From the NCBI RefSeq assembly GCF_900637665.1, contig NZ_LR134386.1, positions 1,294,501 through 1,358,500 of the forward strand: a stretch of 64,000 nucleotides of DNA, in the 5' to 3' direction. Of the stretch, positions 25,893 through 34,372 are shown piece after piece (the stretch's first letter is position 1; each line of letters starts with the position of its first letter). The translations under genes were made by a program, and so were the position numbers. Source of the stretch: Chryseobacterium nakagawai (GTDB taxonomy: Bacteria > Bacteroidota > Bacteroidia > Flavobacteriales > Weeksellaceae). The notes under the pieces are model-generated. The model did not search any database and had not been told where the DNA came from. It saw only the letters and a list, made by a program, of their open reading frames with translations.

Positions 25893-26543
25893 TCAGTCGA
25901 CAATATGATTTTCAATAGCATATTTTACGACTCCCGCAGTGTTTTTTACATTGAGTTTCAAAAGAATTTTTTTTCGATGTGTTTCTACCGTATTGATGCT
26001 TATAAAGAGTTTTTCACAGATGTCTTTGCTGCTGAAGCCATCGCAAATCAGTTTTAGAATTTCCATTTCACGACGGGTAAGGGGATCTCTGATGTGGAAA
26101 TTACGCTTCTCCTGTTCATTACTGATGAAACTCAGCATCCTTTCCTTAGCATGGTCACAAATATAAATTTCGTTCAGTAACAAAGCATTAATAGCTTTTA
26201 GAAATTCATCATATTTGCAGTTTTTATCCAAATAGCTTTTAATGCCTTTATTGAATAGCTTTCTGATATCTATTACATCATAACAGCTTCCAATGATAAT
26301 AATTTTAATATGATTATGTTTTGATACGATACTTTCTACAGATTTGCATATCTCAGTAAGCATAAGAATATTGGAACTCATAACAAGCATTTCAGGCGGC
26401 TCGTCTTTTAGTTGTTCGGAGAGAGTTTCTAATGAATTACAGATGTCTATTGTATTGAAAATTTTGCTCTGCATTAGTAATTTTGATAAACCCTCTGTAT
26501 ACAACATGGGTTCATCAAAAATAGTTAATCTTGGTTTCATCAT
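25893..26543 (-). CDS. LuxR-type regulator with degenerate receiver, linked to curli genes
   Basis: 216 residues: a receiver-like domain (1-~125) and a C-terminal LuxR/NarL HTH with DPLTRREMEILKLICDG and KLFISINTVETHRKKILLKL. The phospho-acceptor Asp is replaced: the strand EMLVMSSNIL has Ser at about residue 56, and the N-terminal acidic pair is only partial (FDEP). It therefore probably works without phosphorylation. E. coli CsgD, the curli master regulator, is also a LuxR-type protein with an atypical receiver. Convergent with the csg operon, ending 253 bp from it; control of curli is inference. Confidence 0.88.
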   Translation of the reverse strand: MMKPRLTIFDEPMLYTEGLSKLLMQSKIFNTIDICNSLETLSEQLKDEPPEMLVMSSNILMLTEICKSVESIVSKHNHIKIIIIGSCYDVIDIRKLFNKGIKSYLDKNCKYDEFLKAINALLLNEIYICDHAKERMLSFISNEQEKRNFHIRDPLTRREMEILKLICDGFSSKDICEKLFISINTVETHRKKILLKLNVKNTAGVVKYAIENHIVD

Positions 26544-26769
26544 GGTTGGTTTTGTTTATGTAAAAATATAAAAAAAACTTAACATAATGAATGATATCGA
26601 TAAATAATTTTAATTTTCTATGATTATTATTGTAATAAAATGTTATTTTTATTGATTATTTGCTAAATAAATCTCTTTTTGTTGAGTTTTGAGTATTAAA
26701 TTTAGAGTTATTATAGCTTAATGTTTAATATTGCTGGTGTTTCCTGAAGTTTTGTTAGGAAATATTTTT

Positions 26770-27237
26770 TTATTTAACTAACAGAGTAGGGATATGTTTT
26801 ACAGGAAAATTAACTGAGTTGGCAATAAAGCAAAATTCACTGGCTTTATGATGAAGTTCTTTTGCTTTTTCCATCATAGACTCCTCCGAAACAGTAATGG
26901 TAGGGTGGAGTGTTACTTCTGTGAAATGCCCACTGCCATTAGTGGTTTCTTCCATAATTCCAATAGCTTCATCTTTATAATCAATGACGATAACTCCTGC
27001 CTCAGAGCAAAAGTGAAGATACCAAAGCATATGACATGAAGACAGGGAGGAAAGAAACATTTCTTCAGGATTGTATTTTGTTTTATCTCCACGGAATGCC
27101 GGATCAGACGATCCTTCAATGTTTATCTTATTTTCTACTGAAATGATGTGGCTTCTTTCGTAGTCTCTGTAACCGCTGGTTCCGGTTCCCTTGTTTCCTG
27201 TCCATTGAATCGTGGTCTTGTAATGGTGATTTTTCAT
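26770..27237 (-). CDS. OsmC family peroxiredoxin-like protein
   Basis: 155-residue OsmC/Ohr-fold protein. Visible signatures include NPEEMFLSSLSSCHMLWYLH, with the first reactive Cys of the family, and HHKASEFCFIANSV, with the second. These reduce organic hydroperoxides using the Cys pair in the cytoplasm. Monocistronic. Confidence 0.92.
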   Translation of the reverse strand: MKNHHYKTTIQWTGNKGTGTSGYRDYERSHIISVENKINIEGSSDPAFRGDKTKYNPEEMFLSSLSSCHMLWYLHFCSEAGVIVIDYKDEAIGIMEETTNGSGHFTEVTLHPTITVSEESMMEKAKELHHKASEFCFIANSVNFPVKHIPTLLVK

Positions 27238-27383
27238 AAATTGTAGAGTAAAGATTGTATATCAATAGACGTAGGTTTTAGTTTGTTTTAGAATATAAAA
27301 AAGCCCCCTATGTTTTATTCTAAATAATCCTGACCTACCAACGTTGAATGCGTATTTTTAATGTCAGTACTAAGGTAACAAAA

Positions 27384-27405
27384 AACTCCGGTAAAAACCG
27401 GAGTT
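27384..27405 (-). terminator. Terminator after the T9SS cargo gene
   Basis: On the minus strand, AACTCCGG pairs with CCGGAGTT around a short loop and is followed by T-rich sequence. It starts 7 bp after the gene stop. Confidence 0.8.
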
Positions 27406-27411
27406 CAAGCT

Positions 27412-28797
27412 TTAATTCTTAATAAGTTTTTTGATGGTAATGCTTCCATTTTCAAAAGTAACTTTAGCAATATAAAGACCTTTAGGTAAGTCTGAAAGTA
27501 GGCTCCCGGAATCTTTTATAGTTTTTACAAGCTTTCCATCAGCAGCAGATATTTCTATTTTGAGTACTCTTTCTTTTGATTGATAAATCAGGTTTTGCTT
27601 AACAGGATTTTCAAAAGAAATAGCGGGGTTCACTTTAGGAATTTCTGTGGTTGATAAAAGCCCATTATTAGCAATATACTTTACAATATGTCCACTTCCT
27701 TTTACAATGATGTTATTAGGATTAACCACCATTTCTTTAATTGAAAGTAAATTAGAACTTTCTGAATAGTAACCAAAAGTAGAATTTACTGAGCCATTTT
27801 GATTTAGCTTTGAAATAAAATAAGTAGAAGCAAAATCCCCTTCTCCATTTCCTCCAATATAATAATTCCCATTTTTTTCAACAATACTTTGAATCCAGGC
27901 TCCTCCATTAAGACCAGAGTAAGTAGATAAATCATAATTAAATGTATTATCAGGGGTTCCATCTGAATTGAGTCTGAAAATTTCAAGATGCTCATTGGAA
28001 TAAACAATTTTATTATTGCTGTCTATTATAGCATCACCAACATGCCATAAGTTATAAGGTAATTCTAAGATGCCATTGTTTCCAAAGCTGGTAATGGGTT
28101 GTCCGTTAGAATTGTATTTTTCAATAATACCATTGTAAATACCGCCAGTGCTGCCGGTTCCTGTGAGGCAGGTAATATTGTTCTGCTGATCGAGAAGTAC
28201 AAATGTTCCCAATGGAAATGCTCCCCTTGTGATAAGAGATCCGTAGTTACCAAAAGTCATGTCAATACTTCCATCAGCGTTGAATCTGCATATTCTGTGC
28301 TGGGTATATGAACTTATTCCATGAACAATAATTTTTTCATTCTGTAAAATAAGCCCAAAAGAACGGGTATCTGTATCACTGTTGTTGATACTTGGAACCA
28401 TAGAGCTGCCATTTGTGCCAAATGAGGTGTCTAGCTGGCCATTAGAGAGTAATCTGGTTACTCGGGCAGTACCGGAATGACCTAATATTACCACCTTTCC
28501 ATCTTGCTGTATTTTTAATTGGTTTTGAAGAGTATAATAAGGGAGTTGAGCAATTCCATTGTTTCCAAAAGTTGAATCTAAGTTTCCCTGGGTTGTAAGC
28601 CTGAATACAAAAGATTCATTAGTATTGGGTAAGGAATAAGAAGAATATATTCTGCCAGAAGTATCCTGAGCCATTGACCAAGCATAATTGTTCACATTGT
28701 ATACTCCGTTTGAAGCAAATCCGGGATCTTTATAAATGTTTTGTGAAAAAGCATTTTGTACTACCAAAAGTAGTACGAAAAATATTGTTTTTGTCAT
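27412..28797 (-). CDS. T9SS-exported delta-60 repeat protein
   Basis: 461 residues. Signal peptide (MTKTIFFVLLLVVQNAFSQ), then about seven delta-60 repeats, each ending near STFGNNGI / TSFGTNGSS / MTFGNYGS / TSFGNNGIL / NTFNYDLS. The last ~70 residues are a type A type IX sorting domain, with NPAISFENPVKQNL and DLPKGLYIAKVTFENGSITIKK (beta-sandwich). It should be exported by the Sec and T9SS paths and attached to or released from the surface. Function of delta-60 repeats is unknown. Confidence 0.88.
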   Translation of the reverse strand: MTKTIFFVLLLVVQNAFSQNIYKDPGFASNGVYNVNNYAWSMAQDTSGRIYSSYSLPNTNESFVFRLTTQGNLDSTFGNNGIAQLPYYTLQNQLKIQQDGKVVILGHSGTARVTRLLSNGQLDTSFGTNGSSMVPSINNSDTDTRSFGLILQNEKIIVHGISSYTQHRICRFNADGSIDMTFGNYGSLITRGAFPLGTFVLLDQQNNITCLTGTGSTGGIYNGIIEKYNSNGQPITSFGNNGILELPYNLWHVGDAIIDSNNKIVYSNEHLEIFRLNSDGTPDNTFNYDLSTYSGLNGGAWIQSIVEKNGNYYIGGNGEGDFASTYFISKLNQNGSVNSTFGYYSESSNLLSIKEMVVNPNNIIVKGSGHIVKYIANNGLLSTTEIPKVNPAISFENPVKQNLIYQSKERVLKIEISAADGKLVKTIKDSGSLLSDLPKGLYIAKVTFENGSITIKKLIKN

Positions 28798-28916
28798 GGT
28801 TATATTTTAGTTTTAAATTCAGTAACAAAAAAGGGTATTTATTTATAATACATTGAGTCTTTTTGGTTGATTGGTTGTAATTTTTATGGATTTACTTTGT
28901 TTTTATGCAAATGTAT

Positions 28917-28947
28917 AAAAAAACCTTCAGTAGAAACTGAAGGTTTT
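28917..28947 (-). terminator. Terminator after the RNase G gene
   Basis: AAAACCTTCAG / CTGAAGGTTTT stem with a 6-nt loop; on the minus strand it is followed by a run of T. It lies 11 bp after the stop. Confidence 0.8.
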
Positions 28948-28957
28948 AAATTTTGTC

Positions 28958-30517
28958 TTAATTAGAGAATTCTATCAATTCTTCTTTTTTGGAATTGTAA
29001 ATTCTGTATTCTAAATATTTAAAAGAATCCCTTGGAACAATGGTTACCCATTTTTTGTATTTGATAAACCATTTCATTTGGATGCTTTTGATGCCTTTGG
29101 TTAAATAGGCTTCTACAAATGGATGTACATGCAGGTAGATTTTTCCTTTTTCTTTCTGCAGGATGTTTCTTAGTGTTTCACCCATTCTTTCCACGATAAC
29201 AATTGGAGCTACAATCTCTCCATCTTTGTTCGGGTTTTCTTCTTTGGTTTCGATCTGTTTTTCCGGACGGTTTCTTTGTCTGGTAATCTGGATCAGTCCA
29301 AATTTACTTGGAGGAAGAATTTTGTGCCGCGCTTTGTCGCGCTTCATTTCCTCTTTAAGGTGTTCATAGAGCTCTCTTCTGTGCTCTGAGTTTGGCATGT
29401 CGATAAAGTCGATCACAATGATACCTCCCATATCGCGGAGGCGAAGCTGTCTGGCAATCTCAGTGGCTGCCATTTTGTTTACTTTAAGAGCATGTTCTTT
29501 ATTAACAGCAGTTCCGGTAGTAATATTGTTTCCGGAGTTAACGTCTACGACGTGAAGTGCTTCTGTGTGTTCAATAACAAGATAAGCACCTTTGGAGCTT
29601 GGTATGTTTACATGTTTTCCGAAGCTCTGTTTTAGCTGTTTTTCAACATTATAATATTCCAGAAGTGGAATATGAGAATCATAAAACTGGACAATGTTTT
29701 TCTTTTCAGGAGCAATTACTTCAACATAATTGGTCATTTCGTTTACCATTTGCTCATCGTCGCAGATGATATTCACAAAATCCTGATTAAAATTGTCTCT
29801 TAAAATAGCTGAAGCTTTGTCTTCTTCGCTTAAAACTTTAGACGGAACTTTATTTCTTTGGATATTTTTAAAGGTGCTTTCCCATTTCTGAATCAGTTGA
29901 TTCATGTCATTATGGAGGTCGGCTACCTTTTTTCCTTCGGCTACAGTTCTGATAATTACTCCAAAACCTTCAGGCTTAATGCTGTCTATCAGAGTTCTTA
30001 ATCTTTCCTTTTCCTCAAAACTCTTGATCTTTTTGGAAATGGAAACTTTATTATCGAATGGAATTAGAACCAAAAAACGTCCTGTCAGTGAAACTTGGGT
30101 AGAAATTCTGGGGCCTTTTGTGGAAATAGGCTCCTTGGTAATTTGTAAAAGAACCAGGTCATCTTTTGCAATGACTTTGTCTACCGTTCCGTTTTTATCT
30201 ATTTCGGGCTGTATCTCGAAATTTTTTAAGCTTGAAGTGTTTTGTTTTTTAGAGATTGTATCTTTCAAAAACTTTCTGTATGTAAGATATTGTGGTCCCA
30301 GATCCTGATAATGCAGGAATGCATCCTTGTCATATCCTATATTTACGAATGCTGCATTAAGGTTAGGGGCCAGTTTTTTTACTCTTCCTATAAACAGATC
30401 TCCAACTATAAAATCGCTTTTGTCCTCTTGCTCATGAAGTTCACATAGTCTTCCGTCTTCCAGCAGTGCAATCTTTGTAAGATCATCTTCATGCGAAACT
30501 ATTAGTTCTTTCTTCAT
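28958..30517 (-). CDS. rng: Ribonuclease E/G family endoribonuclease
   Basis: 519-residue RNase G-length protein that trims rRNA and degrades mRNA in the cytoplasm. It has an N-terminal S1-like domain (FIVGDLFIGRVKKLAPNLNA, then AAFVNIGYDKDAFLHYQDLG), the 5' sensor/RNase H region, the metal-binding GGIIVIDFIDMP (catalytic Asp residues), and HKILPPSKFGLIQITRQR. No long RNase E-type scaffold tail is present. The S1 region carries an insert of charged residues (KDTISKKQNTSSLKNF). Start chosen as the only ATG at the conserved N-terminus. Confidence 0.94.
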   Translation of the reverse strand: MKKELIVSHEDDLTKIALLEDGRLCELHEQEDKSDFIVGDLFIGRVKKLAPNLNAAFVNIGYDKDAFLHYQDLGPQYLTYRKFLKDTISKKQNTSSLKNFEIQPEIDKNGTVDKVIAKDDLVLLQITKEPISTKGPRISTQVSLTGRFLVLIPFDNKVSISKKIKSFEEKERLRTLIDSIKPEGFGVIIRTVAEGKKVADLHNDMNQLIQKWESTFKNIQRNKVPSKVLSEEDKASAILRDNFNQDFVNIICDDEQMVNEMTNYVEVIAPEKKNIVQFYDSHIPLLEYYNVEKQLKQSFGKHVNIPSSKGAYLVIEHTEALHVVDVNSGNNITTGTAVNKEHALKVNKMAATEIARQLRLRDMGGIIVIDFIDMPNSEHRRELYEHLKEEMKRDKARHKILPPSKFGLIQITRQRNRPEKQIETKEENPNKDGEIVAPIVIVERMGETLRNILQKEKGKIYLHVHPFVEAYLTKGIKSIQMKWFIKYKKWVTIVPRDSFKYLEYRIYNSKKEELIEFSN

Positions 30518-30673
30518 TTTGTTATAAGATAAAATTGTTAAGATTTTAGGAAATTGGTATTGTTCTAGATTAATTCATCTATTAAATATAAGGATTTAGA
30601 ATGAAAACCATTATATTTTTGTTAAAATAATATTTGAAGCCATCCGTTTTCCGCGGAATCTTATAGTTGCAAA

Positions 30674-30721
30674 CAAAAATATAGTCGGTGAACTTTAAAA
30701 ATTTAAAACCACCAACTATAT
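30674..30721 (-). terminator. Terminator after the small basic protein gene
   Basis: On the minus strand ATATAGTTGGTG pairs with CACCGACTATAT (one G-U type mismatch) around an AT-rich loop, followed by TTTTTG. It separates the small gene from rng. Confidence 0.65.
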
Positions 30722-30751
30722 CATTATATTGTAAATCTCGAGAAAAAGAGA

Positions 30752-30841
30752 TTATTTTTTCTTATGTCTGTTTGCTCTTCTTCTTTTCTTTCTTTTGTGA
30801 GTCGCAACCTTGTGTCTTTTTCTTTTCTTTCCGCTTGGCAT
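30752..30841 (-). CDS. 29-residue hyperbasic protein, AURKAIP1/COX24 domain-like
   Basis: A 29-codon frame beginning MPSGKKRKRHKVATHKRK and ending in a Lys run; 20 of 29 residues are Lys, Arg or His. This is the form that Bacteroidetes annotations call AURKAIP1/COX24 domain protein, related to mitochondrial small-subunit protein mS38, so it is probably a small ribosomal protein. The position between rng and the HU gene fits a translation/nucleoid neighbourhood. It is too short for normal ORF calling, but composition and the family match make it credible. Confidence 0.85.
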   Translation of the reverse strand: MPSGKKRKRHKVATHKRKKRRRANRHKKK

Positions 30842-30884
30842 AATTTTAATTTTTTAGTAACTAGTTAATATTCAGTTAATGTTC

Positions 30885-31175
30885 TTATTTTACTGCAACT
30901 TTCGTTTTTACTTTCTCAACAAAAGATTTTGAAGGTTTGAAAGCAGGAATGTTATGAGCAGGAATCTCAATCGCAGTGTTTTTAGAAATATTTCTTCCTG
31001 TTTTAGCAGCTCTTGTTTTAATGATAAAAGATCCAAAACCTCTCAGATAAACGTTATCCCCATTATACATAGAAGTTCTGATCTCCTGCATAAAAGCTTC
31101 TACAACTTTCTGTGTTTCATTCTTTTCTGTTCCCAACTTATTTGAGATGGTGTTTACCAATTCTGCCTTTGTCAT
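30885..31175 (-). CDS. HU family DNA-binding protein
   Basis: 96-residue nucleoid protein. It shows MTKAELVNTISNKLGTEKNE, the conserved DNYLRGFGSF-like NVYLRGFGSFIIKTR beta arm, and GRNISKNTAIEIPAHNIPAFKPSK. It binds and bends DNA as a dimer. A good promoter match lies upstream. Confidence 0.95.
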   Translation of the reverse strand: MTKAELVNTISNKLGTEKNETQKVVEAFMQEIRTSMYNGDNVYLRGFGSFIIKTRAAKTGRNISKNTAIEIPAHNIPAFKPSKSFVEKVKTKVAVK

Positions 31176-31206
31176 TTCCTTATTTTAATTTTAAATTTTA
31201 GGTGTG

Positions 31207-31239
31207 CAAATTTAGTTAAAAAAATTGAATACTAGCAAA
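31207..31239 (-). promoter_or_regulatory. Promoter of the HU gene
   Basis: Read on the minus strand: TTTG (31239-31236), 21 bp, then TAAATTTG (31214-31207), a full match to the Bacteroidetes -33 TTTG and -7 TAnnTTTG boxes. It ends 31 bp before the ATG. Confidence 0.75.
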
Positions 31240-31433
31240 TTAGTGGCAAAATATTTTTGTTCAAATAGTTGAGCTATTAATGTATATGCTATATTAACGC
31301 AGGTTCGAGATAATTTAACAATAAAATAATATTGTAGTATAATGATGAAAAATCATCAATAATAATAAGAAATGGAACGTATAGCAATGAACTTATAAGA
31401 GCTTTCTGCTACACACTCTATATCCCATAATCA

Positions 31434-32105
31434 CTACATGCTGGAATTGTAGTATCCATTTTCCACACAGAAACGGATAAGATGAAGTTTAGTCTTTAAT
31501 CCCAGTTTCTCCGTAAGACGGTTGATGTAAGTATCAATCGTTCTTGTACTCAGATTCAGTTTTTCTGCAATTTCTTTATTACTGAAACCTTCATAACAAA
31601 ATCTCATAAGCTGTATCTCAGCCGGAGAAAGCTCTTCCTGTCCTTTCTTTTGCCGGTCCATATATTCCTGTACGGCAAGCGGCTGCTGCTCCCACTTCTT
31701 CGAATAGGCCTGGTAATCAAACTCATCAGAAGCAATACTTCCTTTAATGATATCTTTAATAATGGTACTGTTCTTCTGGCAGTAGTATATATTGGGTATT
31801 CTCGACAGAATCTCAGCCATATCCTCCTGATAAGTACCAGAATAAGTGATAATGGGCGTTTCTGCGTTGTTTTTCCTTATATATTTAATGGCTTCAATTC
31901 CGCTTAATACCGGCATAAACAGTTCTATGATGAATACATCTTCTTGTCTTCTGTAAATTCTGTTCACAAGCTCGTGGCCATTGTTACAGTCGTTCAATAG
32001 CATATAGAAAGGGTTTTCCATCAAAGTTTTGATCATTATTTTTTTAAAATAAAAATCACTGTCTGCAATAGAAAAGCGCACGGTATTAGATAATATTTTA
32101 CTCAT
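31434..32105 (-). CDS. LuxR-type response regulator-like protein with Glu at the phospho site, divergent from T6SS genes
   Basis: 223 residues. The receiver-like domain (~9-125) has DSD at the acidic pocket (IADSDFYF) and the phospho-acceptor strand EDVFIIELFMPVLSGIEA, where Glu61 sits at the position of the usual Asp. Thr/Ser (TYSG) and Lys (CQKNS) are retained. The C-terminal LuxR HTH reads LSPAEIQLMRFCYEGFSNKE and LSTRTIDTYINRL. A Glu here can mimic phosphorylation. It is divergent from the tssO gene, 180 bp away, so it is a candidate T6SS regulator (inference). Confidence 0.88.
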   Translation of the reverse strand: MSKILSNTVRFSIADSDFYFKKIMIKTLMENPFYMLLNDCNNGHELVNRIYRRQEDVFIIELFMPVLSGIEAIKYIRKNNAETPIITYSGTYQEDMAEILSRIPNIYYCQKNSTIIKDIIKGSIASDEFDYQAYSKKWEQQPLAVQEYMDRQKKGQEELSPAEIQLMRFCYEGFSNKEIAEKLNLSTRTIDTYINRLTEKLGLKTKLHLIRFCVENGYYNSSM

Positions 32106-32202
32106 TCTTAATATCGATTTGGCAAATGATATTCAAAATTCAGAGGCCTAATTTATGAAAAACTTATTAAAGAGAAAATTAATATTAATTTAAACCGGGA
32201 TT

Positions 32203-32233
32203 TCACGAATGCGTGACAGGGAAAATACGTATT
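32203..32233 (+). promoter_or_regulatory. Two dyads in the tssO-regulator intergenic region
   Basis: TCACG-AATG-CGTGA (32203-32216) is a perfect 5+5 dyad with a 4-bp spacer, and AATACGTATT (32224-32233) is a perfect 10-bp palindrome about 19 bp further on. A -7-like TATATTTT follows at 32253-32260. The N4-spacer layout resembles the hcp operators though the arms differ. Confidence 0.4.
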
Positions 32234-32285
32234 GTGCATAAAATTTTTTTTTTATATTTTCACAGGCCAAACAAATCGCAAATAT

Positions 32286-32819
32286 ATGTCTTCGAACAGG
32301 GAAAAAAAATTGAACAAATCTGACGTCAGAACGGGCATTTGGAAGTTTATCCTTTCATTTGTTGTTTTGTCCGTAGTATCCTTTAGTTGTTTGTACCTCT
32401 TCTTTAAGAGCTATGATATACAACGTGAGGGGATAAGTCGTGAAGCTGAAGCTTACAAAGAATTAATGCGCAGAAGTGATATGCTGAAAGATAATGTGGA
32501 TGAAATTTACGAAAAGATGACCCAGCTTGATATGAACAAGGTGGAAAATGAAGTTTTTCTCAGAACCAATATTATGGATAACGTTGAAAATGTTAAAAGT
32601 ATTATGGGGAAAGACAGTACAAAAAGCTTTAAGCACTATGCTACATTAATGAAGCAGATTGGTCCTATGCTTACCCTAAAGACTAAGATTAGTGGGGTAG
32701 AATACAAAAAGAAAACAGTTATCAGAGATCTGGATGAATGCATGGGAAAAGTAAGCAGAGCCAATAATGAGCTTAGAAAAGATCCTACAAGAAATTTCAC
32801 AGGAGGCAGAAGAAGATAA
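32286..32819 (+). CDS. tssO: T6SS transmembrane protein TssO, copy 1
   Basis: 177 residues from the ATG at 32286. I reject the upstream start at 32232 because it overlaps the likely -7 box. A short cytoplasmic N-terminus, one membrane helix (IWKFILSFVVLSVVSFSCLYLFF, residues ~19-41) and a periplasmic coiled-coil-like domain match TssO, one of the TssNQOPR components of the Bacteroidetes T6SS trans-envelope complex that replaces TssJLM. It starts a four-gene operon with its paralog, a PKD protein and TssR. Confidence 0.82.
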   Translation: MSSNREKKLNKSDVRTGIWKFILSFVVLSVVSFSCLYLFFKSYDIQREGISREAEAYKELMRRSDMLKDNVDEIYEKMTQLDMNKVENEVFLRTNIMDNVENVKSIMGKDSTKSFKHYATLMKQIGPMLTLKTKISGVEYKKKTVIRDLDECMGKVSRANNELRKDPTRNFTGGRRR

Positions 32820-32837
32820 TAAATAAAAGATAAAGAT

Positions 32838-33362
32838 ATGCAAGGACAAATTACACTATCTAAGAAGGAAAGGCATTATCAGTTTTTTTATTTAATACTG
32901 ATGCTTGTAACTGCCATGATATTTTTGGGAGTTCTCTTTTTAAAAGGATTTGAATCTCCATTTTCTGATGAAGACGTAAGAGGAATTCAGAATCTTGAAC
33001 AGAAGGCTGAATTTGAACAACACCAAAAGATCATTATTCCTATCATGGACAGTACATATACCATGATAAGCAAACTTACTGATGAGGCTCCACAGCCTTT
33101 TGTGGAAAATAATATCTTTATAGGCATAAATGATCTGAATGACTATTTTAAACGTCATGATATGGTGGATACCCGAAAAGATGCTTATCCACAAATTGCT
33201 AAATTCTATAAGATGTATTACGAAGATAAAAAGGTGATTTCTACCACTTCGGAAGATATCAAAAGATTTGAAAAGCAGGTAGAGGAGTGCAGAATAGGAT
33301 TTAAGGATAAGCAGGACAAGATTTATCAGCGTAAGAGTGATTTGAAAGCTCGTACTCAGTAA
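32838..33362 (+). CDS. tssO: T6SS transmembrane protein TssO, copy 2
   Basis: 174 residues with the same plan as the preceding gene: short charged N-terminus, one membrane helix (FYLILMLVTAMIFLGVLFL) and a helical periplasmic part (KISKLTDEAPQPFVENNIFI region and repeated Lys/Asp/Glu helices). It is a diverged paralog of copy 1, 18 bp downstream. Two TssO-type proteins could form hetero-oligomers in the membrane complex. Confidence 0.78.
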   Translation: MQGQITLSKKERHYQFFYLILMLVTAMIFLGVLFLKGFESPFSDEDVRGIQNLEQKAEFEQHQKIIIPIMDSTYTMISKLTDEAPQPFVENNIFIGINDLNDYFKRHDMVDTRKDAYPQIAKFYKMYYEDKKVISTTSEDIKRFEKQVEECRIGFKDKQDKIYQRKSDLKARTQ

Positions 33363-33413
33363 ACTAATAATGAATTTAGGAACTTTAAATAAAACACATC
33401 ACAATTATTAACT

Positions 33414-34325
33414 ATGAATTATTTTCAAAAGAACAAAAAGAACATTATTATCGGTGTTATTGCAACATTGCTCATCGCAGCACTTGTTGCACTTTGGCTG
33501 CAGAAAAAAGTGATCCATTCTGCTGATGATATTGTTGCAGTAGTTTATCCCTCTACATTGTCGGTAGGAGATACCCTTTTATTTGAAGATAAAACTCAGT
33601 TTGCCAAAACCAAAAGATGGAATTTTGCAGACGGAACAACTTCTGATAAAAACAGTGGGATTCACTTCTATAATAAACCTGGATATTACCAGGTAAGTTT
33701 GATTGTTGACAACAAATACACAAAATCATTCCCGGTAATGGTAACTGCAAGAAGCGTCAAACAATCTAAAGACACTACAAAGTCTAAAACAATTATAGAA
33801 GCTCAGACACAGGCAATGCAGAATGAGAATGTACAGTTCCGTGCTGTTTCCAACGCAGCCCAATTTGCATGGAAGTTTGGAGAAACAGGAAATACGGATT
33901 CTAAAGATAAGCTGGCTATCTATGCTTATAAAAAACCTGGAGATTATGTGGTAACCCTGTATACAGAAGAAAGTCAGGAGCCTATCTACCACCGTATCAA
34001 AATTCTTCCAGCTTATAACTCTTTGGAACAGGAAGAAGTATCTATAGAAGATTCTTATGCAAAAGTTGATAACGATTTCAAATATCATTTACAGCAGATT
34101 GCTAATGGCAACAGTTTTAATATGCATTATAATTACTTGTTGAAAACTTATCTGTGTAACAATGAAAACACAGTGGTAAAAGTAAATGACAGTAAAGTAA
34201 ATAACTTCTATATGTACTGTGCGGGTCTTCAGTTTGATAAAAATACTGTGATACAGACCGTGAAGGTTAACTTAGATGATACACAGAACTGTGTAACGAA
34301 AGTAGATATAAACCAAAGCAAATAA
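33414..34325 (+). CDS. T6SS PKD-domain transmembrane protein (TssP candidate)
   Basis: 303 residues: one membrane helix (NIIIGVIATLLIAALVALWL, ~10-29), then two PKD-type beta sandwiches. The first is at ~42-112 (VGDTLLFEDKT, WNFADGTTSDKN, FYNKPGYYQVSL); the second at ~124-197 (QFRAVSNAAQFAWKFGE, AYKKPGDYVVTL). A C-terminal domain follows. By position between TssO and TssR, and as a single-pass periplasmic protein, it is the best TssP candidate. The naming is inference; the architecture is seen. Confidence 0.7.
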   Translation: MNYFQKNKKNIIIGVIATLLIAALVALWLQKKVIHSADDIVAVVYPSTLSVGDTLLFEDKTQFAKTKRWNFADGTTSDKNSGIHFYNKPGYYQVSLIVDNKYTKSFPVMVTARSVKQSKDTTKSKTIIEAQTQAMQNENVQFRAVSNAAQFAWKFGETGNTDSKDKLAIYAYKKPGDYVVTLYTEESQEPIYHRIKILPAYNSLEQEEVSIEDSYAKVDNDFKYHLQQIANGNSFNMHYNYLLKTYLCNNENTVVKVNDSKVNNFYMYCAGLQFDKNTVIQTVKVNLDDTQNCVTKVDINQSK

Positions 34326-34372
34326 TACCATTCGGATTTCCGGATGTACCAATCATAAAAAGATAAAATAGG

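Noticed and set aside
32232..32285. Upstream ATG for tssO
   Set aside because: It overlaps the -7-like box and gives a poor N-terminus; the ATG at 32286 gives a normal TssO start.
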